In this document: positions 11,679 to 21,191 of the stretch, in pieces | Layout of the letters: each line of letters starts with the position of its first letter | Numbering within the stretch: the first letter of the stretch is position 1 | DNA from: Buchnera aphidicola (Aphis nerii) | Lineage (GTDB): Bacteria > Pseudomonadota > Gammaproteobacteria > Enterobacterales > Enterobacteriaceae | Reading direction: 5' to 3' | DNA: 64,000 nt | NCBI RefSeq assembly: GCF_005083105.1 | Contig: NZ_CP034885.1 | Coordinates: 62,001-126,000, forward strand | Program-made: the position numbers and the translations under genes | The notes under the pieces: generated by a model | Databases searched by the model: none | What the model was told of the DNA's origin: nothing | Seen by the model: only the letters and a program-made list of their open reading frames with translations

Positions 11679-13085
11679 ATGAAAGTAAAAACTCGTTTTG
11701 CTCCTAGTCCTACTGGAGATTTGCATATTGGTAGTATTCGTACAGCATTATATTCTTGGTTATTTGCACGTCGTTATAATGGAAAATTTGTACTTCGTAT
11801 AGAAGACACTGATGTTGAAAGGTCTCAAGAATTATCAGTAAAATCTATTTTACAAGGACTAAAATGGTTAGGATTAAATTGGGATGAGGGTCCTTATTTT
11901 CAGAGTCAAAGATTAGAAAGATATAAAGAAGTAATTGAAATAATGTTACAAACAGGAAATGCATATAAATGTTTTTGTTCTGCAAAAGAAATAGAAGAAG
12001 AACGTCTTAAACAGCTTTCTGAAGGTAAAAAACCGCGTTATAATAGATTTTGTAGAAATTTAAAAAAAAAATATAGTTCTAATAAAAAATATGTAATCCG
12101 ATTTAAAAACCCTACTTTTGGAAAGGTATCATTTGAAGATAAGATTCGAGGAAAAATCACTTTTAACAATTTTGAATTAGATGATCTTGTGATTCAACGT
12201 TCGAATGGAATTCCAACATATAATTTTTGTGTTGTAATAGATGATTTGGATATGAATATTACACACGTTATTCGTGGTGAAGATCATATCAATAATACAC
12301 CTCGTCAAATTAATATTTTAAAATCTTTAAAAGCAGAAATACCTATTTATGCTCACGTTTCTATGATACTTGATGAAAATAAAAAAAAATTTTCTAAAAG
12401 GAATAATTCTGAAAATATTATTGAATACTATAAAAAAGGTTTTTTACCAGAAGCGTTAATTAATTATATCATAAGACTAGGTTGGTCCCATGGTGATCAA
12501 GAAATTTTTAACATTTCAGAATTAAAAAAATTGTTTAACTTAGATACTATCAGTAAATCTTCTAGCGCTTTTAGTATGAAAAAACTTTTATGGTTAAATA
12601 AATATTATATTAATACTTTACCATCGAGTTATATTACCAATTTGTTACAAGATTATATGAAAAATGAAAATATTAATATAGCAAATGGTCCTAATTTAAA
12701 ATGTTTATTAAAACTATATAAAAATCGTTATCATACTTTAAAAGAAATTGCATGTTCCTTTAGATTTTTTTATGAAGAATTTGAACTTTTTAATATTAAA
12801 GAAGTTAATAAATATTTAATTTCAAAAAATTTATATATTTTAAAAAATATTTATACTCAATTAAATGAATTATCTTCTTGGACAATTAAAATATTGTCTG
12901 AATTTTTTAATAATCAATCTATAGTATTAAATCTCGAAATAAGAGAAATAAATGTATTATTACGAGTGGTATTAACTGGAAATGTACATTCACCAAATAT
13001 ACATTCTATAATATTATTACTTGGAAAAGAAAAAACTTTATTAAGAATAAAAAAAGCAATTTTTTTTATACAAGCAAAAAAATAA
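11679..13085 (+). CDS. gltX: Glutamyl-tRNA synthetase
   Basis: GltX charges tRNA-Glu with glutamate. The 468-residue protein is close to the enteric 471. The class I HIGH signature is present as [17 protein letters not shown] at residues 10-26, followed by [10 protein letters not shown]. The second signature (KMSKS class) is read as KKKFSKRNN at about residues 234-242. The middle carries the [20 protein letters not shown] pocket and [14 protein letters not shown]. The C-terminal anticodon-binding domain is A+T-drifted but of full length. Both flanks are tRNA genes, as in enterics. Confidence 0.97.
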   Translation: MKVKTRFAPSPTGDLHIGSIRTALYSWLFARRYNGKFVLRIEDTDVERSQELSVKSILQGLKWLGLNWDEGPYFQSQRLERYKEVIEIMLQTGNAYKCFCSAKEIEEERLKQLSEGKKPRYNRFCRNLKKKYSSNKKYVIRFKNPTFGKVSFEDKIRGKITFNNFELDDLVIQRSNGIPTYNFCVVIDDLDMNITHVIRGEDHINNTPRQINILKSLKAEIPIYAHVSMILDENKKKFSKRNNSENIIEYYKKGFLPEALINYIIRLGWSHGDQEIFNISELKKLFNLDTISKSSSAFSMKKLLWLNKYYINTLPSSYITNLLQDYMKNENINIANGPNLKCLLKLYKNRYHTLKEIACSFRFFYEEFELFNIKEVNKYLISKNLYILKNIYTQLNELSSWTIKILSEFFNNQSIVLNLEIREINVLLRVVLTGNVHSPNIHSIILLLGKEKTLLRIKKAIFFIQAKK

Positions 13086-13177
13086 TATGAAATTTTAGTT
13101 TAAATATTTTTGCACTTTATTAAATTCATTTAAATTCATTAGTTTTTAATATAAAAAGCATTTTACAGAAAAATAAA

Positions 13178-13206
13178 TTGACAGAATTCATGTGTTTTTA
13201 TATTGT
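13178..13206 (+). promoter_or_regulatory. Sigma-70 promoter for tRNA-Ala
   Basis: A perfect TTGACA at 13178-13183 is followed by 17 bases and TATTGT (4 of 6) at 13201-13206. The tRNA starts 9 bases after the -10 box, so the transcript would begin almost at the mature 5' end. A perfect -35 box is rare in this window. Confidence 0.8.
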
Positions 13207-13215
13207 AATAATTTT

Positions 13216-13288
13216 GGGGCTATAGCTCAGAAGGTAGAGCATTTGCATGGCATGCAAAATGTCAGCGGTTCGATTCCGCTTAGCTCCA
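13216..13288 (+). tRNA. tRNA-Ala (anticodon GGC)
   Basis: This 73-nt cloverleaf has acceptor arms GGGGCTA and TAGCTCC. These include the G3:U70 pair that defines alanine tRNAs. The anticodon stem TTTGC/GCAAA closes the loop ATGGCAT, giving anticodon GGC. No CCA is encoded. Its position beside gltX matches enteric alaW/alaX. Confidence 0.98.
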
Positions 13289-13343
13289 GAAAAATTAATT
13301 AATTTTTAATTAAATAAATTTAAGATTTTTTTAAATTTTACTT

Positions 13344-13380
13344 AAAATGCTGTGCGAAATATGATTCAGCACAGCATTTT
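13344..13380. terminator. Bidirectional hairpin terminator between tRNA-Ala and fliE
   Basis: A perfect 12-bp stem, AAAATGCTGTGC and GCACAGCATTTT, carries a 13-base loop. It lies between two converging transcripts, 55 bp past tRNA-Ala and just 3 bp past the fliE stop. The A and T ends of the stem give a T run in both directions. Confidence 0.85.
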
Positions 13381-13383
13381 AAG

Positions 13384-13689
13384 TTAGATTTGTTGACTCA
13401 TTATTTCTTTGTAAGCTGACATAACTTTATTTCTAATTTGAATAGCTAATTCTATAGAAATAGAAGATTTTTGTAAATTTATCATTACGTCATTTAAAGA
13501 CATAGAAGATGGATTTAATTCAAATTTTTCAATATTTTTTTTTGCATTATTTTGAATACTACTGACTTCTCCTAATGCTTTTTGAAAAAATTGAATAAAG
13601 TTATTAGATTCTTTAATATTTTTTGTATTTTCATCTAAAAAATTAATCTTGGTATAAATATTTTGATTATGAATGTTATCAATAAACAT
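13384..13689 (-). CDS. fliE: Flagellar hook-basal body protein FliE
   Basis: FliE is a small periplasmic rod protein that joins the MS ring (FliF) to the rod. The 101-residue protein is near the enteric 104. Its C-terminal half carries the conserved pattern MSLNDVMINLQKSSISIELA and ends with IRNKVMSAYKEIMSQQI, the helical region shared with rod proteins. It faces fliF divergently across 167 bp, as in enterics. It is exported by the flagellar type III apparatus and has no Sec signal. Confidence 0.95.
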   Translation of the reverse strand: MFIDNIHNQNIYTKINFLDENTKNIKESNNFIQFFQKALGEVSSIQNNAKKNIEKFELNPSSMSLNDVMINLQKSSISIELAIQIRNKVMSAYKEIMSQQI

Positions 13690-13856
13690 ATTTTCCTCTA
13701 AATTTTTTACTAAGAATTTTTTAATAATATCATATCTTTTATAAACATGAACATTTTATGTTATAGGTAAATTTATCAGGAAATATTTTTATTTCAAGTG
13801 AAATTTAATTGTTGTTCAATTATAGTTAAGATTATCTACTAGATCAGGAATATGTC

Positions 13857-15521
13857 ATGAATTTTAGTACTATAGAAGAATCAAATTCAGAAGAGAAAAA
13901 AAAATTTAGTAATTTTCTACCTTATTTTTTTAAAAATGCACGTATTTTAATAATTTTATTAGTATTGGCAGTAATTACTACAATTTCAATTTCTGTATGG
14001 AGAAAATCTTCTGATTATCAAGTTTTATATAACAATTTATCTACCGAAGATGGAGCATTTATTATTGATTATTTAAATCAAATGAAAATTCCTTATCAGT
14101 TTTCTGAAGATTCTGGGAAATTATTAGTACCGAAAAACAAAATTTATGATCTACGTTTATATTTATCAGAAAAAAAATTGCCTAGTAGTGGAATAGGTTT
14201 TGAAATTTTAGACAAAGAAAAATTTGGACTTAGTCAGTTTAATGAGCAAGTGAATTATCAACGTGCTTTAGAAGGTGAATTGGCACGCACTATAGAAAGA
14301 ATTAATATTGTAAAAAGCGCGAGAATACATATAGCAATGCCAAAAAATTCTTTATTTTTACAAGATAAAAAAAAACCATCAGCTTCAGTAATTTTAAGTT
14401 TAAAACTTGGAACTCAGTTAAATTCAAGCCAAACAAATGCTATATTACATTTACTTTCTAATAGTGTATCTGATTTATCTGTAGATAATATAACTATAGT
14501 TGATGAATTTGGTAAATTATTAAATAATTCTGCATTCACGTCAGAGCAAATAAATGATGCTAAATTAAAATATTCTGAACAAATTGAATTAAGATATACC
14601 AATAAAATTCAAAGTATTCTAGAACCATTATTTGGTTTTGGAAATGTACACGCTCAAGTAACTGCACAAATTGATTTTAATTCACAAGAGAAAACAAGAG
14701 AGCAATATGAACCTAATACTAATCGTAAAAATCAGTCAATACGTTCATATCAAACCGCTATTAATGATAAAATAAAAAGTAAAAAAGAAAACGATCACAA
14801 CAGTAATACTTTAACTAAAAATAATAGTAATTATAATGTAAAAAACAAACAACCTAATATAATAGACAATCATAAATCATTCAAGGATAGTTTTATTATC
14901 TCTGATTCAAATATTAATCATGACAATACGATAAATTATGAATTAAATCATACTTTATCACATATAAAAATGAATATGGGAGAAGTAAAAAGATTATCTG
15001 CTGCAGTAGTTATCAATTTGATTAAAGATACAAATGGAAAAGCAGTTCCATTGAGTAAAAAACAAATAAAAAATATCAAAAATTTAGTTTGTGAATCAAT
15101 AGGTTATTCTAAAATTAGAGGTGATAGTGTACATATAATTAATGAGTCCTTTTCTCAAAATAAAAATACTTTTATTCCATTTAATAAATTTAATCAATCT
15201 AATGTTTTTAATACTTATTCAATTTTAATTCCATGGTGTATTTCTGCATTATTTATTTTATATTTTTTAAAAAAATATATTTGTTCTTTTATAAAAAATG
15301 TTTTAAAAAATAAAATATTAGATAAAAACATTGTAAAAAAAGAAACTAAAAATTCAAATATTCATGAAAAAGAAATAGTTGATGATATTGAATCCAAAAT
15401 TGTGAGTACTTCGAACATAGAAAATACAGATAATTTAATTCATCAAATTTGTAATATATCTAATCAGAATCCGCGTGTTATAGCGTCGATTATTCGTCAA
15501 TGGATGAGTGATAAAAAATGA
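13857..15521 (+). CDS. fliF: Flagellar MS-ring protein FliF
   Basis: FliF forms the inner-membrane MS ring, the base on which the export gate and C ring assemble. The 554-residue protein is the usual length (about 552). A first membrane helix lies at about residues 31-47, then the ring-building domains with VLYNNLSTEDGAFI and the conserved GFEILDKEKFGLSQFNEQ. A long low-complexity Asn/Lys-rich insert lies at about residues 290-350. The second membrane helix (YSILIPWCISALFILYF) precedes a cytoplasmic tail ending NPRVIASIIRQWMSD, which is the FliG-binding end. It overlaps fliG by 4 bp (ATGA). Confidence 0.97.
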   Translation: MNFSTIEESNSEEKKKFSNFLPYFFKNARILIILLVLAVITTISISVWRKSSDYQVLYNNLSTEDGAFIIDYLNQMKIPYQFSEDSGKLLVPKNKIYDLRLYLSEKKLPSSGIGFEILDKEKFGLSQFNEQVNYQRALEGELARTIERINIVKSARIHIAMPKNSLFLQDKKKPSASVILSLKLGTQLNSSQTNAILHLLSNSVSDLSVDNITIVDEFGKLLNNSAFTSEQINDAKLKYSEQIELRYTNKIQSILEPLFGFGNVHAQVTAQIDFNSQEKTREQYEPNTNRKNQSIRSYQTAINDKIKSKKENDHNSNTLTKNNSNYNVKNKQPNIIDNHKSFKDSFIISDSNINHDNTINYELNHTLSHIKMNMGEVKRLSAAVVINLIKDTNGKAVPLSKKQIKNIKNLVCESIGYSKIRGDSVHIINESFSQNKNTFIPFNKFNQSNVFNTYSILIPWCISALFILYFLKKYICSFIKNVLKNKILDKNIVKKETKNSNIHEKEIVDDIESKIVSTSNIENTDNLIHQICNISNQNPRVIASIIRQWMSDKK

Positions 15522-16513
15522 CTTTAAATGGTACCAATAAAAGTGCACTTTTATTAATGTCTATAGGAGCTGATCAAGCATCAGAGGTATTGAAATACTT
15601 AACTCCTTTTGAAGTTCAAGAATTAGTTACTTCTATGGTTAATATTAAGCAGATATCTAACACATTATTAAATAATGTATTGACTGAATGTTATGATCTT
15701 TTTATGAAAAATAATAATTTAGTGTATAATAACAATGATGAATATATATCTCATATGTTAAATAAAGCATTGGGTGACAAAAAGGGAAATATTTTATTCA
15801 ATGATGCATTAGAAGTAAGAAATATTAAAATGTGTATTGAATCTCTTAATTCTATGGAACCAGAAAAACTAGCTGATTTATTAAAAAAAGAACATTCTCA
15901 AATTATTACAACAATACTTATATATTTAGATAAAAATCAAGCAGCTAAAATTTTATCTTATTTAAATATAGAAAAACGTTCTGAAATTATAATAAAAATC
16001 TCTGAATTTAATGGTTTAGAAGAAAATAAATTTCTTGAATTAAAAAATATTATTAATAATTTAATAAAAAATAAAAAGTTAATCTTTTCAAATAAAGGAG
16101 GTATAAAAACTGTTGCTAATATTTTAAGTTCTATGAAAATAGAAAATCAAAAAGATTTGCTAAAAAAACTTGAAGTCTCTAATAACAATTTATCTAAAAA
16201 ACTTATTAAGGAAATTTTTTTATTTGAAAATATAGTTAATGTTAATGATAACGTTATTAAATGTTTAATGAATGATTTAGAAGAAGAAAAATTATATATT
16301 GCACTTCAAAACAGTAGTGAAACTATAAAAAATAAATTTTTTAATAATATGACTGAATCAAAATTAACAAAGTTATTATTTTATTTAGAAAAGAAATCTT
16401 ATATTTCTAATATTTCTATAGAAAACGAACAAAAATTAATTTTAATGATGATTAAAAATATTTTAGATTATGGTGTTTTTTCATTAGAAAATTTAGGAAA
16501 ATATTATGTCTAA
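15518..16513 (+). CDS. fliG: Flagellar switch protein FliG, with torque residues lost
   Basis: FliG links the MS ring to FliM and, in motile bacteria, receives force from the MotA stator. The 331-residue protein is exactly the enteric length and aligns without gaps in its C-terminal domain. The FliM-binding EHPQ motif is EHSQ at 125-128, and the hinge GG at 194-195 is kept. The five charged residues needed for torque (K264, R281, D288, D289, R297 in E. coli) read Q, S, F, Y and S here. The assembly parts are therefore kept, but not the motor interface. It overlaps fliF by 4 bp and fliH by 8 bp. Confidence 0.96.
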   Translation: MTLNGTNKSALLLMSIGADQASEVLKYLTPFEVQELVTSMVNIKQISNTLLNNVLTECYDLFMKNNNLVYNNNDEYISHMLNKALGDKKGNILFNDALEVRNIKMCIESLNSMEPEKLADLLKKEHSQIITTILIYLDKNQAAKILSYLNIEKRSEIIIKISEFNGLEENKFLELKNIINNLIKNKKLIFSNKGGIKTVANILSSMKIENQKDLLKKLEVSNNNLSKKLIKEIFLFENIVNVNDNVIKCLMNDLEEEKLYIALQNSSETIKNKFFNNMTESKLTKLLFYLEKKSYISNISIENEQKLILMMIKNILDYGVFSLENLGKYYV

Positions 16514-17171
16514 TTTAGACGTTAAAAAAGACTGGAAAAAGTGGTATCCAGAAGAAATTTCTTTAAATCATCCTAAAAAAAATTATAATGTTTTTTGGAA
16601 CATAAGTACTTTAAAAGAATCAGACTTTTATGTTATAAAAAAACCTAAATTAAATCATAAATTTAAAGAATCAAATCAAATTAAAGATAATTTTTTTAAA
16701 AATGAATCATATCTTTTAAATATAAAAAAAAATCTTATAGAAAAAGAAAAAAAATATGTTCTTTTAAATAAAAATTTAAAAGATTTATGTGTTAATTTTG
16801 AATCTACAATCACTTTATTTGAAAAAACATTATTTTCACGTTTGTTAAAAACCACTTTAATAATTTGTTCTTATATCATTGGAGAAAAAATTTCAATTAA
16901 TGAATCAAGTTTATTAAAAAAAGTTAATAAAATTGTTAAAAATGATGATTTTTTTTTAAAAAAACCTAAATTAGTTATACATCCTAGTAATAAAAAAATA
17001 TTTGAAAAAATTTTAAAACAATCCATAAATAATAAATGGGAATTCATTTATAGTGAGAATATTGATATTAATGGTTTTAAAATTCAATCTGAAAATAGTA
17101 ATATAGATTCGACTATTAATGCTAGATGGAAAGAAGTATATCGTATGATTCTTGAAGAAGAGAAGAATTAA
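16506..17171 (+). CDS. fliH: Flagellar export ATPase regulator FliH
   Basis: FliH binds the ATPase FliI and anchors it to the C ring and export gate. The 221-residue protein is close to the enteric 228. Sequence identity is low, but the opening SNLDVKKDWKKWYPEE, a central Lys-rich coiled-coil stretch, and the C-terminal DINGFKIQSEN region before a final acidic helix fit the family. The call rests mainly on position: it overlaps fliG by 8 bp and ends within the fliI start (TAATG). Confidence 0.9.
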   Translation: MSNLDVKKDWKKWYPEEISLNHPKKNYNVFWNISTLKESDFYVIKKPKLNHKFKESNQIKDNFFKNESYLLNIKKNLIEKEKKYVLLNKNLKDLCVNFESTITLFEKTLFSRLLKTTLIICSYIIGEKISINESSLLKKVNKIVKNDDFFLKKPKLVIHPSNKKIFEKILKQSINNKWEFIYSENIDINGFKIQSENSNIDSTINARWKEVYRMILEEEKN

Positions 17172-18529
17172 TGAAATTAAAATATTCTAAATTATTGAAT
17201 CAAATTACTTCTTTTGAAAATAAATTTAATGATCTTTCCGATATTATTATATACGGTCGTGTAGTTAGTATAAACGGTTTAATACTAGAAGTATTAGGTT
17301 TAAAGGTTCCTATTGGATCTGAATGTATTATTGAAAGGAGAATAGGTAATAAATTATCAAACGTGTTAGCTGAAGTTATTAAATTTGATGAAGAAAAAAC
17401 ATTGTTATTTTCTTTACAGGAAACTTATGGTATTTTGCCTGGTGCAAAAGTTTTTTTAAAAATACCTAAAAATATTAATAAATTTACAAAAAAAATTCCA
17501 TTAGGATTCAATTTATTAGGTAGAGTATTAAATAGTAAAGGAGAACCATTAGACGGACTACCGAAGCTAGATTTAGAATGTTTTACTACAATTACAAAAA
17601 AATATATTAATCCATTACAAAGAAAACCAATTAGTGAAATATTAGATACAGGAATATGTGCTATAAATGGATTATTAACTATTGGTAGAGGACAAAGAAT
17701 AGGAATTTTTTCAAGCTCAGGAATTGGTAAAAGTATTCTTCTTGGTATGATGGCAAAATATACGAAAGCAGATGTGGTAGTGATAGGATTAATTGGAGAG
17801 AGAGGTAGAGAAGTAAAAGATTTTATAGAAAATATATTAGGAGTAGATGGATTGTTAAAATCAGTAGTAATAGCTGCTCCAGCAGATGTATCTCCTTTAA
17901 TACAAATTGAAGCGGCATCATATGCTACAAGTATAGCTGAATATTTTCGAGATAAAAATAAAAATGTATTGTTAATTATGGATTCTTTAACTCGCTACGC
18001 GATGGCTCAGAGAGAAATATCATTATCTTTAGGTGAATTACCAGTTTCTAGAGGATATCCATCTTCTGTTTTTTCAAAAATTCCTATTTTAGTAGAGCGC
18101 TCAGGAAATATAGACAATCAAGGATCTATTACTTCTTTTTATACTGTTTTAACTGAAGATCAAGAAGAACAAGATCCTATTTCACAAATTTGTCGTTCTA
18201 TACTTGATGGTCATATTATATTATCTCGATATTATGCAGATTTAGGACATTACCCTGCTATTGATATTGAATCTTCTATAAGTCGTGTTATGCCAGAAAT
18301 TGTTAGTAAAGAACAATATTTACAAGCTTGTTATTTTAAAAAATTATTCGCATCTTATCAAAGAAATAAAGATTTGATTAATATTGGCGCTTATGTTAAA
18401 GGTAATGATCAGATTTTAGATGATGCAATTAAAAAATGGATAAATTTAGAAAAATTTTTACAACAACAACCGTCAGAACAAAGTGATTATTTAGTTTCTT
18501 GTGAAAAATTAAATAAAATATTCATTTAA
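17171..18529 (+). CDS. fliI: Flagellum-specific export ATPase FliI
   Basis: FliI is the hexameric ATPase that drives substrates into the flagellar type III export gate. The 452-residue protein matches the F1-beta-like family from end to end. The P-loop region is SSSGIGKSILLG, where enterics have AGSGVGKS, so the first P-loop residue is Ser instead of Ala or Gly; GKS is intact. The Walker B strand VLLIMDSLTRYAMAQREI, the LIGERGREV signature and SVFSKIPILVERSG are present. It starts 1 bp inside the fliH stop. The strong conservation argues that export is still in use. Confidence 0.97.
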   Translation: MKLKYSKLLNQITSFENKFNDLSDIIIYGRVVSINGLILEVLGLKVPIGSECIIERRIGNKLSNVLAEVIKFDEEKTLLFSLQETYGILPGAKVFLKIPKNINKFTKKIPLGFNLLGRVLNSKGEPLDGLPKLDLECFTTITKKYINPLQRKPISEILDTGICAINGLLTIGRGQRIGIFSSSGIGKSILLGMMAKYTKADVVVIGLIGERGREVKDFIENILGVDGLLKSVVIAAPADVSPLIQIEAASYATSIAEYFRDKNKNVLLIMDSLTRYAMAQREISLSLGELPVSRGYPSSVFSKIPILVERSGNIDNQGSITSFYTVLTEDQEEQDPISQICRSILDGHIILSRYYADLGHYPAIDIESSISRVMPEIVSKEQYLQACYFKKLFASYQRNKDLINIGAYVKGNDQILDDAIKKWINLEKFLQQQPSEQSDYLVSCEKLNKIFI

Positions 18530-18574
18530 ATTATTTTTATTTTTTAGTTTAATTAATACTCAATAGGATATTTT

Positions 18575-19027
18575 ATGAAAAATAAAAAAAATTTATTTTT
18601 TATTTTAGAAAATATAGAAAAACAAAAAATAAAACAAGAAACAATTAATATCAAAAATTTATATATACAAAAAAAAGAACATATTAAACAATTAAAATTA
18701 TTAATAAAATTTCGTAATGAATATATTACAAAATTAAATATTAAACTTAAATCAGGAATATCTATAGATTGTTGGAAAGTATATAATAATTTTATTTTTA
18801 TGTTATATGTTGCAATTAAAGAAAATAATAATATAGTTAAAAAACATGAATATATCATTAAAAAAAACATAGATCAATGGTTAAAAAATCATGTTAAACT
18901 AAAAACTTGGAATTTTTTGAATCAAAAAAATAAAATATTATTTAAAAATCGTCAAATTTTAAAAGAGAATATTGTTAGTGATCAATTTTCTCAATTTGAA
19001 TTTTTTAAAAAAAGGCAATTATTATAA
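18575..19027 (+). CDS. fliJ: Flagellar export chaperone FliJ
   Basis: FliJ is a cytoplasmic coiled-coil protein at the centre of the FliI ring that helps deliver export substrates. The 150-residue product is near the enteric 147 and is a run of Lys/Glu/Gln-rich helix with the heptad-like spacing expected of an antiparallel coiled coil. Sequence similarity alone would be weak. Placement between fliI (45-bp gap) and fliK (1-bp overlap) and the length settle it. Confidence 0.88.
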   Translation: MKNKKNLFFILENIEKQKIKQETINIKNLYIQKKEHIKQLKLLIKFRNEYITKLNIKLKSGISIDCWKVYNNFIFMLYVAIKENNNIVKKHEYIIKKNIDQWLKNHVKLKTWNFLNQKNKILFKNRQILKENIVSDQFSQFEFFKKRQLL

Positions 19028-20148
19028 TGTTAAATCATCTTAATAATATAGAATTTAAAAAAAATGTTACAGTAAGTTTAGATAATCGTATTTCTTCTAA
19101 TTTTGATGAACTAAATTTATATCAATCTATTTTCAATGAATGTAAAAAAAAATTGTTAAACAAAGAAATTAAATTTGATAATATTTCTACGAAAGAAAAG
19201 AAAAAAGATGATGAAAATAATATATCTACTAATTTTGTAGTAAATAACTTACTAAATATTTTAAATTCAAAAAATATACAACAAGATTTTTATATTCAAA
19301 AAAATAATAATTTAAAACAAGAAAAAAAAAAATTAGATCAGAATATTAAATTAAGATCTAATATTTATTTAAAAAATAAAGATAATGTTAATATAGAAAA
19401 AAATGAAAAAAAACATAAAATTTTTCAAAATCATGAAATATACAAAAATTTAACATTTCTTAAAAATAAACATTTTTTATTTTATAATTATAATACTATT
19501 GATTTATCTAAAAAATCCCATAATCAACATATCTTCAATAAATTTAATAATTTAAATATTGTAAAAAATAAAAAAAATTGTATTAAATGCAGTAAGAATT
19601 TTATATATTTTAAAAATCATAAAAATAATGCATCTAGTATATTTTCTTCTAAAAATATACAAAAAAACCAAAATTCTATTTATGAACTAAATTATTTTAA
19701 AAAAATAAATGAAAATAATTCTTTTAAATCAAATAAAAAATCAATATTTTTTTCAAATCTTAAAGAAAATATTCAATGGAAAAAAGCAATTAGTCAACAA
19801 GTTTTATTATCTATTTCTAATAAAAATAACCGAGCTGAGATTCGTTTAAAACCAGAATATCTTGGTTCAGTATATATAACAATTAATATGAAAGATGATC
19901 AAGCAAAATTGAAGTTTATTTCTGATAATAAGGAAGTAAAAAATTTTTTAAATAATTGTGTTCCATTTTTAAAAGATTCTTTAATTAAGAATGGTATTTT
20001 TTTAAAAAAAATTAATATTTGCAGCTCTTTTAATTCGGGTAAAAGTACAAAATTATTTATTTCACAAAATAAAATAAGATCATCTAATTCAATTAAACAA
20101 TTTTATAAAAATATAACACAGAAAAAAGTAGTTGATATGTATATTTAA
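19027..20148 (+). CDS. fliK: Flagellar hook-length control protein FliK
   Basis: FliK measures hook length and switches export specificity. The 373-residue protein has a long Asn/Lys-rich N-terminal part that is poorly conserved. Its C-terminal globular domain is recognisable: AEIRLKPEYLGSVYITINM, then AKLKFISDNKEVKNFL and DSLIKNGIFLKKINI, matching the family's RLxPExLGxVxI core. An A10 tract at 19322-19331 lies in the low-complexity part and keeps the frame. A 101-bp gap separates it from fliM, where enterics have fliL. Confidence 0.92.
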   Translation: MLNHLNNIEFKKNVTVSLDNRISSNFDELNLYQSIFNECKKKLLNKEIKFDNISTKEKKKDDENNISTNFVVNNLLNILNSKNIQQDFYIQKNNNLKQEKKKLDQNIKLRSNIYLKNKDNVNIEKNEKKHKIFQNHEIYKNLTFLKNKHFLFYNYNTIDLSKKSHNQHIFNKFNNLNIVKNKKNCIKCSKNFIYFKNHKNNASSIFSSKNIQKNQNSIYELNYFKKINENNSFKSNKKSIFFSNLKENIQWKKAISQQVLLSISNKNNRAEIRLKPEYLGSVYITINMKDDQAKLKFISDNKEVKNFLNNCVPFLKDSLIKNGIFLKKINICSSFNSGKSTKLFISQNKIRSSNSIKQFYKNITQKKVVDMYI

Positions 20149-20249
20149 TTGTTTTTTTTAATATATTTAAAATGCTGATTCTTTTTAAAACTAGAATAAT
20201 AAGTTTTAAAATAATCTTTAATCACTTTTACCTATAAGGTATATAATAA

Positions 20250-21191
20250 ATGGGCGAAAGTAATCGTGTAAATATTATAAGTCAAAATTCTAGTAATAAA
20301 AAAGAAGAGATATATAATATTTTAAGTTCTAGTGAAATTAAAATATTAGAAAAAATTAATAAAAAATTCATAGATAAGACAATTAAATATTTTGCAGACT
20401 TTATTAAAAGTAATATAAAATTGAATTTTTTTACTATTAAATTAAATTCTTATACAGATAATGATAAATATATAAAATATTTGTTTTCCAATGAAATAAA
20501 AATATTAGATTCAAAAAATCAGTGTTTTATATTTTTTTCAGACAATTTTTTACCTGTTTTTATAGATTTATTATTTGGAGGAAAAGGAACATATATAAAA
20601 AAAATTAGTAAAGAAAGAAATATTACGTATACTGAAGAAGTTATTTCTCAAAAAGTTTTAAAAATAATTTTTAGTGCTTATTGTAAGTCTTTTCAAAAAG
20701 TTTTTTTTATTGATACAAAAACTATCAATATAAAAATTATTGATATTCAAAAAAAAGATTTTTTAAAAGAAAATTTTATAACTAATTGTTTTAATTTAAG
20801 TTTAAATAATGTAAATATTTTTTTAAGTATTTTATTTCCTATTTCAATAATTAAAAAAAATTTAAACGAATTAATATCTTTAGAAATGAATAAAAAATCT
20901 TTTATAAACAATGTAGATACTAAAAAAAATATTTCTATTAATAATTTATATGATATTGAATTAAATATTATTATGAAATTGATAATGTTAAAGGAAGTAA
21001 ATTATAAAAGTTTAGCTATAGGAGATATTTTAACCATTCATAAACCTGATAAGGTCATTGGTTATATAGATAAAAGACCTATATTTTTAGGTCATTACAA
21101 AAATTTTAATAAAAAATCTATTGTTTTTTTAGAAAAATTTATACATAAAGATTTAGATTTAAACAAACATAAGGATTTTTTTAATGAATAA
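20250..21191 (+). CDS. fliM: Flagellar switch protein FliM, without CheY-binding motif
   Basis: FliM makes the wall of the C ring and binds FliG and FliN. The 313-residue protein is about 20 residues shorter than the enteric one. The FliG-contacting motif GGKG is kept in [12 protein letters not shown], followed by the [12 protein letters not shown] helix. The C-terminal SpoA-like domain has [18 protein letters not shown]. The N-terminal CheY-binding peptide (LSQAEIDALL in E. coli) is not recognisable in residues 1-30. It overlaps fliN by 8 bp. The protein looks kept for C-ring structure, not for switching. Confidence 0.95.
   Translation: MGESNRVNIISQNSSNKKEEIYNILSSSEIKILEKINKKFIDKTIKYFADFIKSNIKLNFFTIKLNSYTDNDKYIKYLFSNEIKILDSKNQCFIFFSDNFLPVFIDLLFGGKGTYIKKISKERNITYTEEVISQKVLKIIFSAYCKSFQKVFFIDTKTINIKIIDIQKKDFLKENFITNCFNLSLNNVNIFLSILFPISIIKKNLNELISLEMNKKSFINNVDTKKNISINNLYDIELNIIMKLIMLKEVNYKSLAIGDILTIHKPDKVIGYIDKRPIFLGHYKNFNKKSIVFLEKFIHKDLDLNKHKDFFNE

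Noticed and set aside
18553-18870. 105-codon leftward hydrophobic frame
   Set aside because: It is antisense to fliJ; hydrophobicity is the expected mirror of the Lys-rich coding strand.
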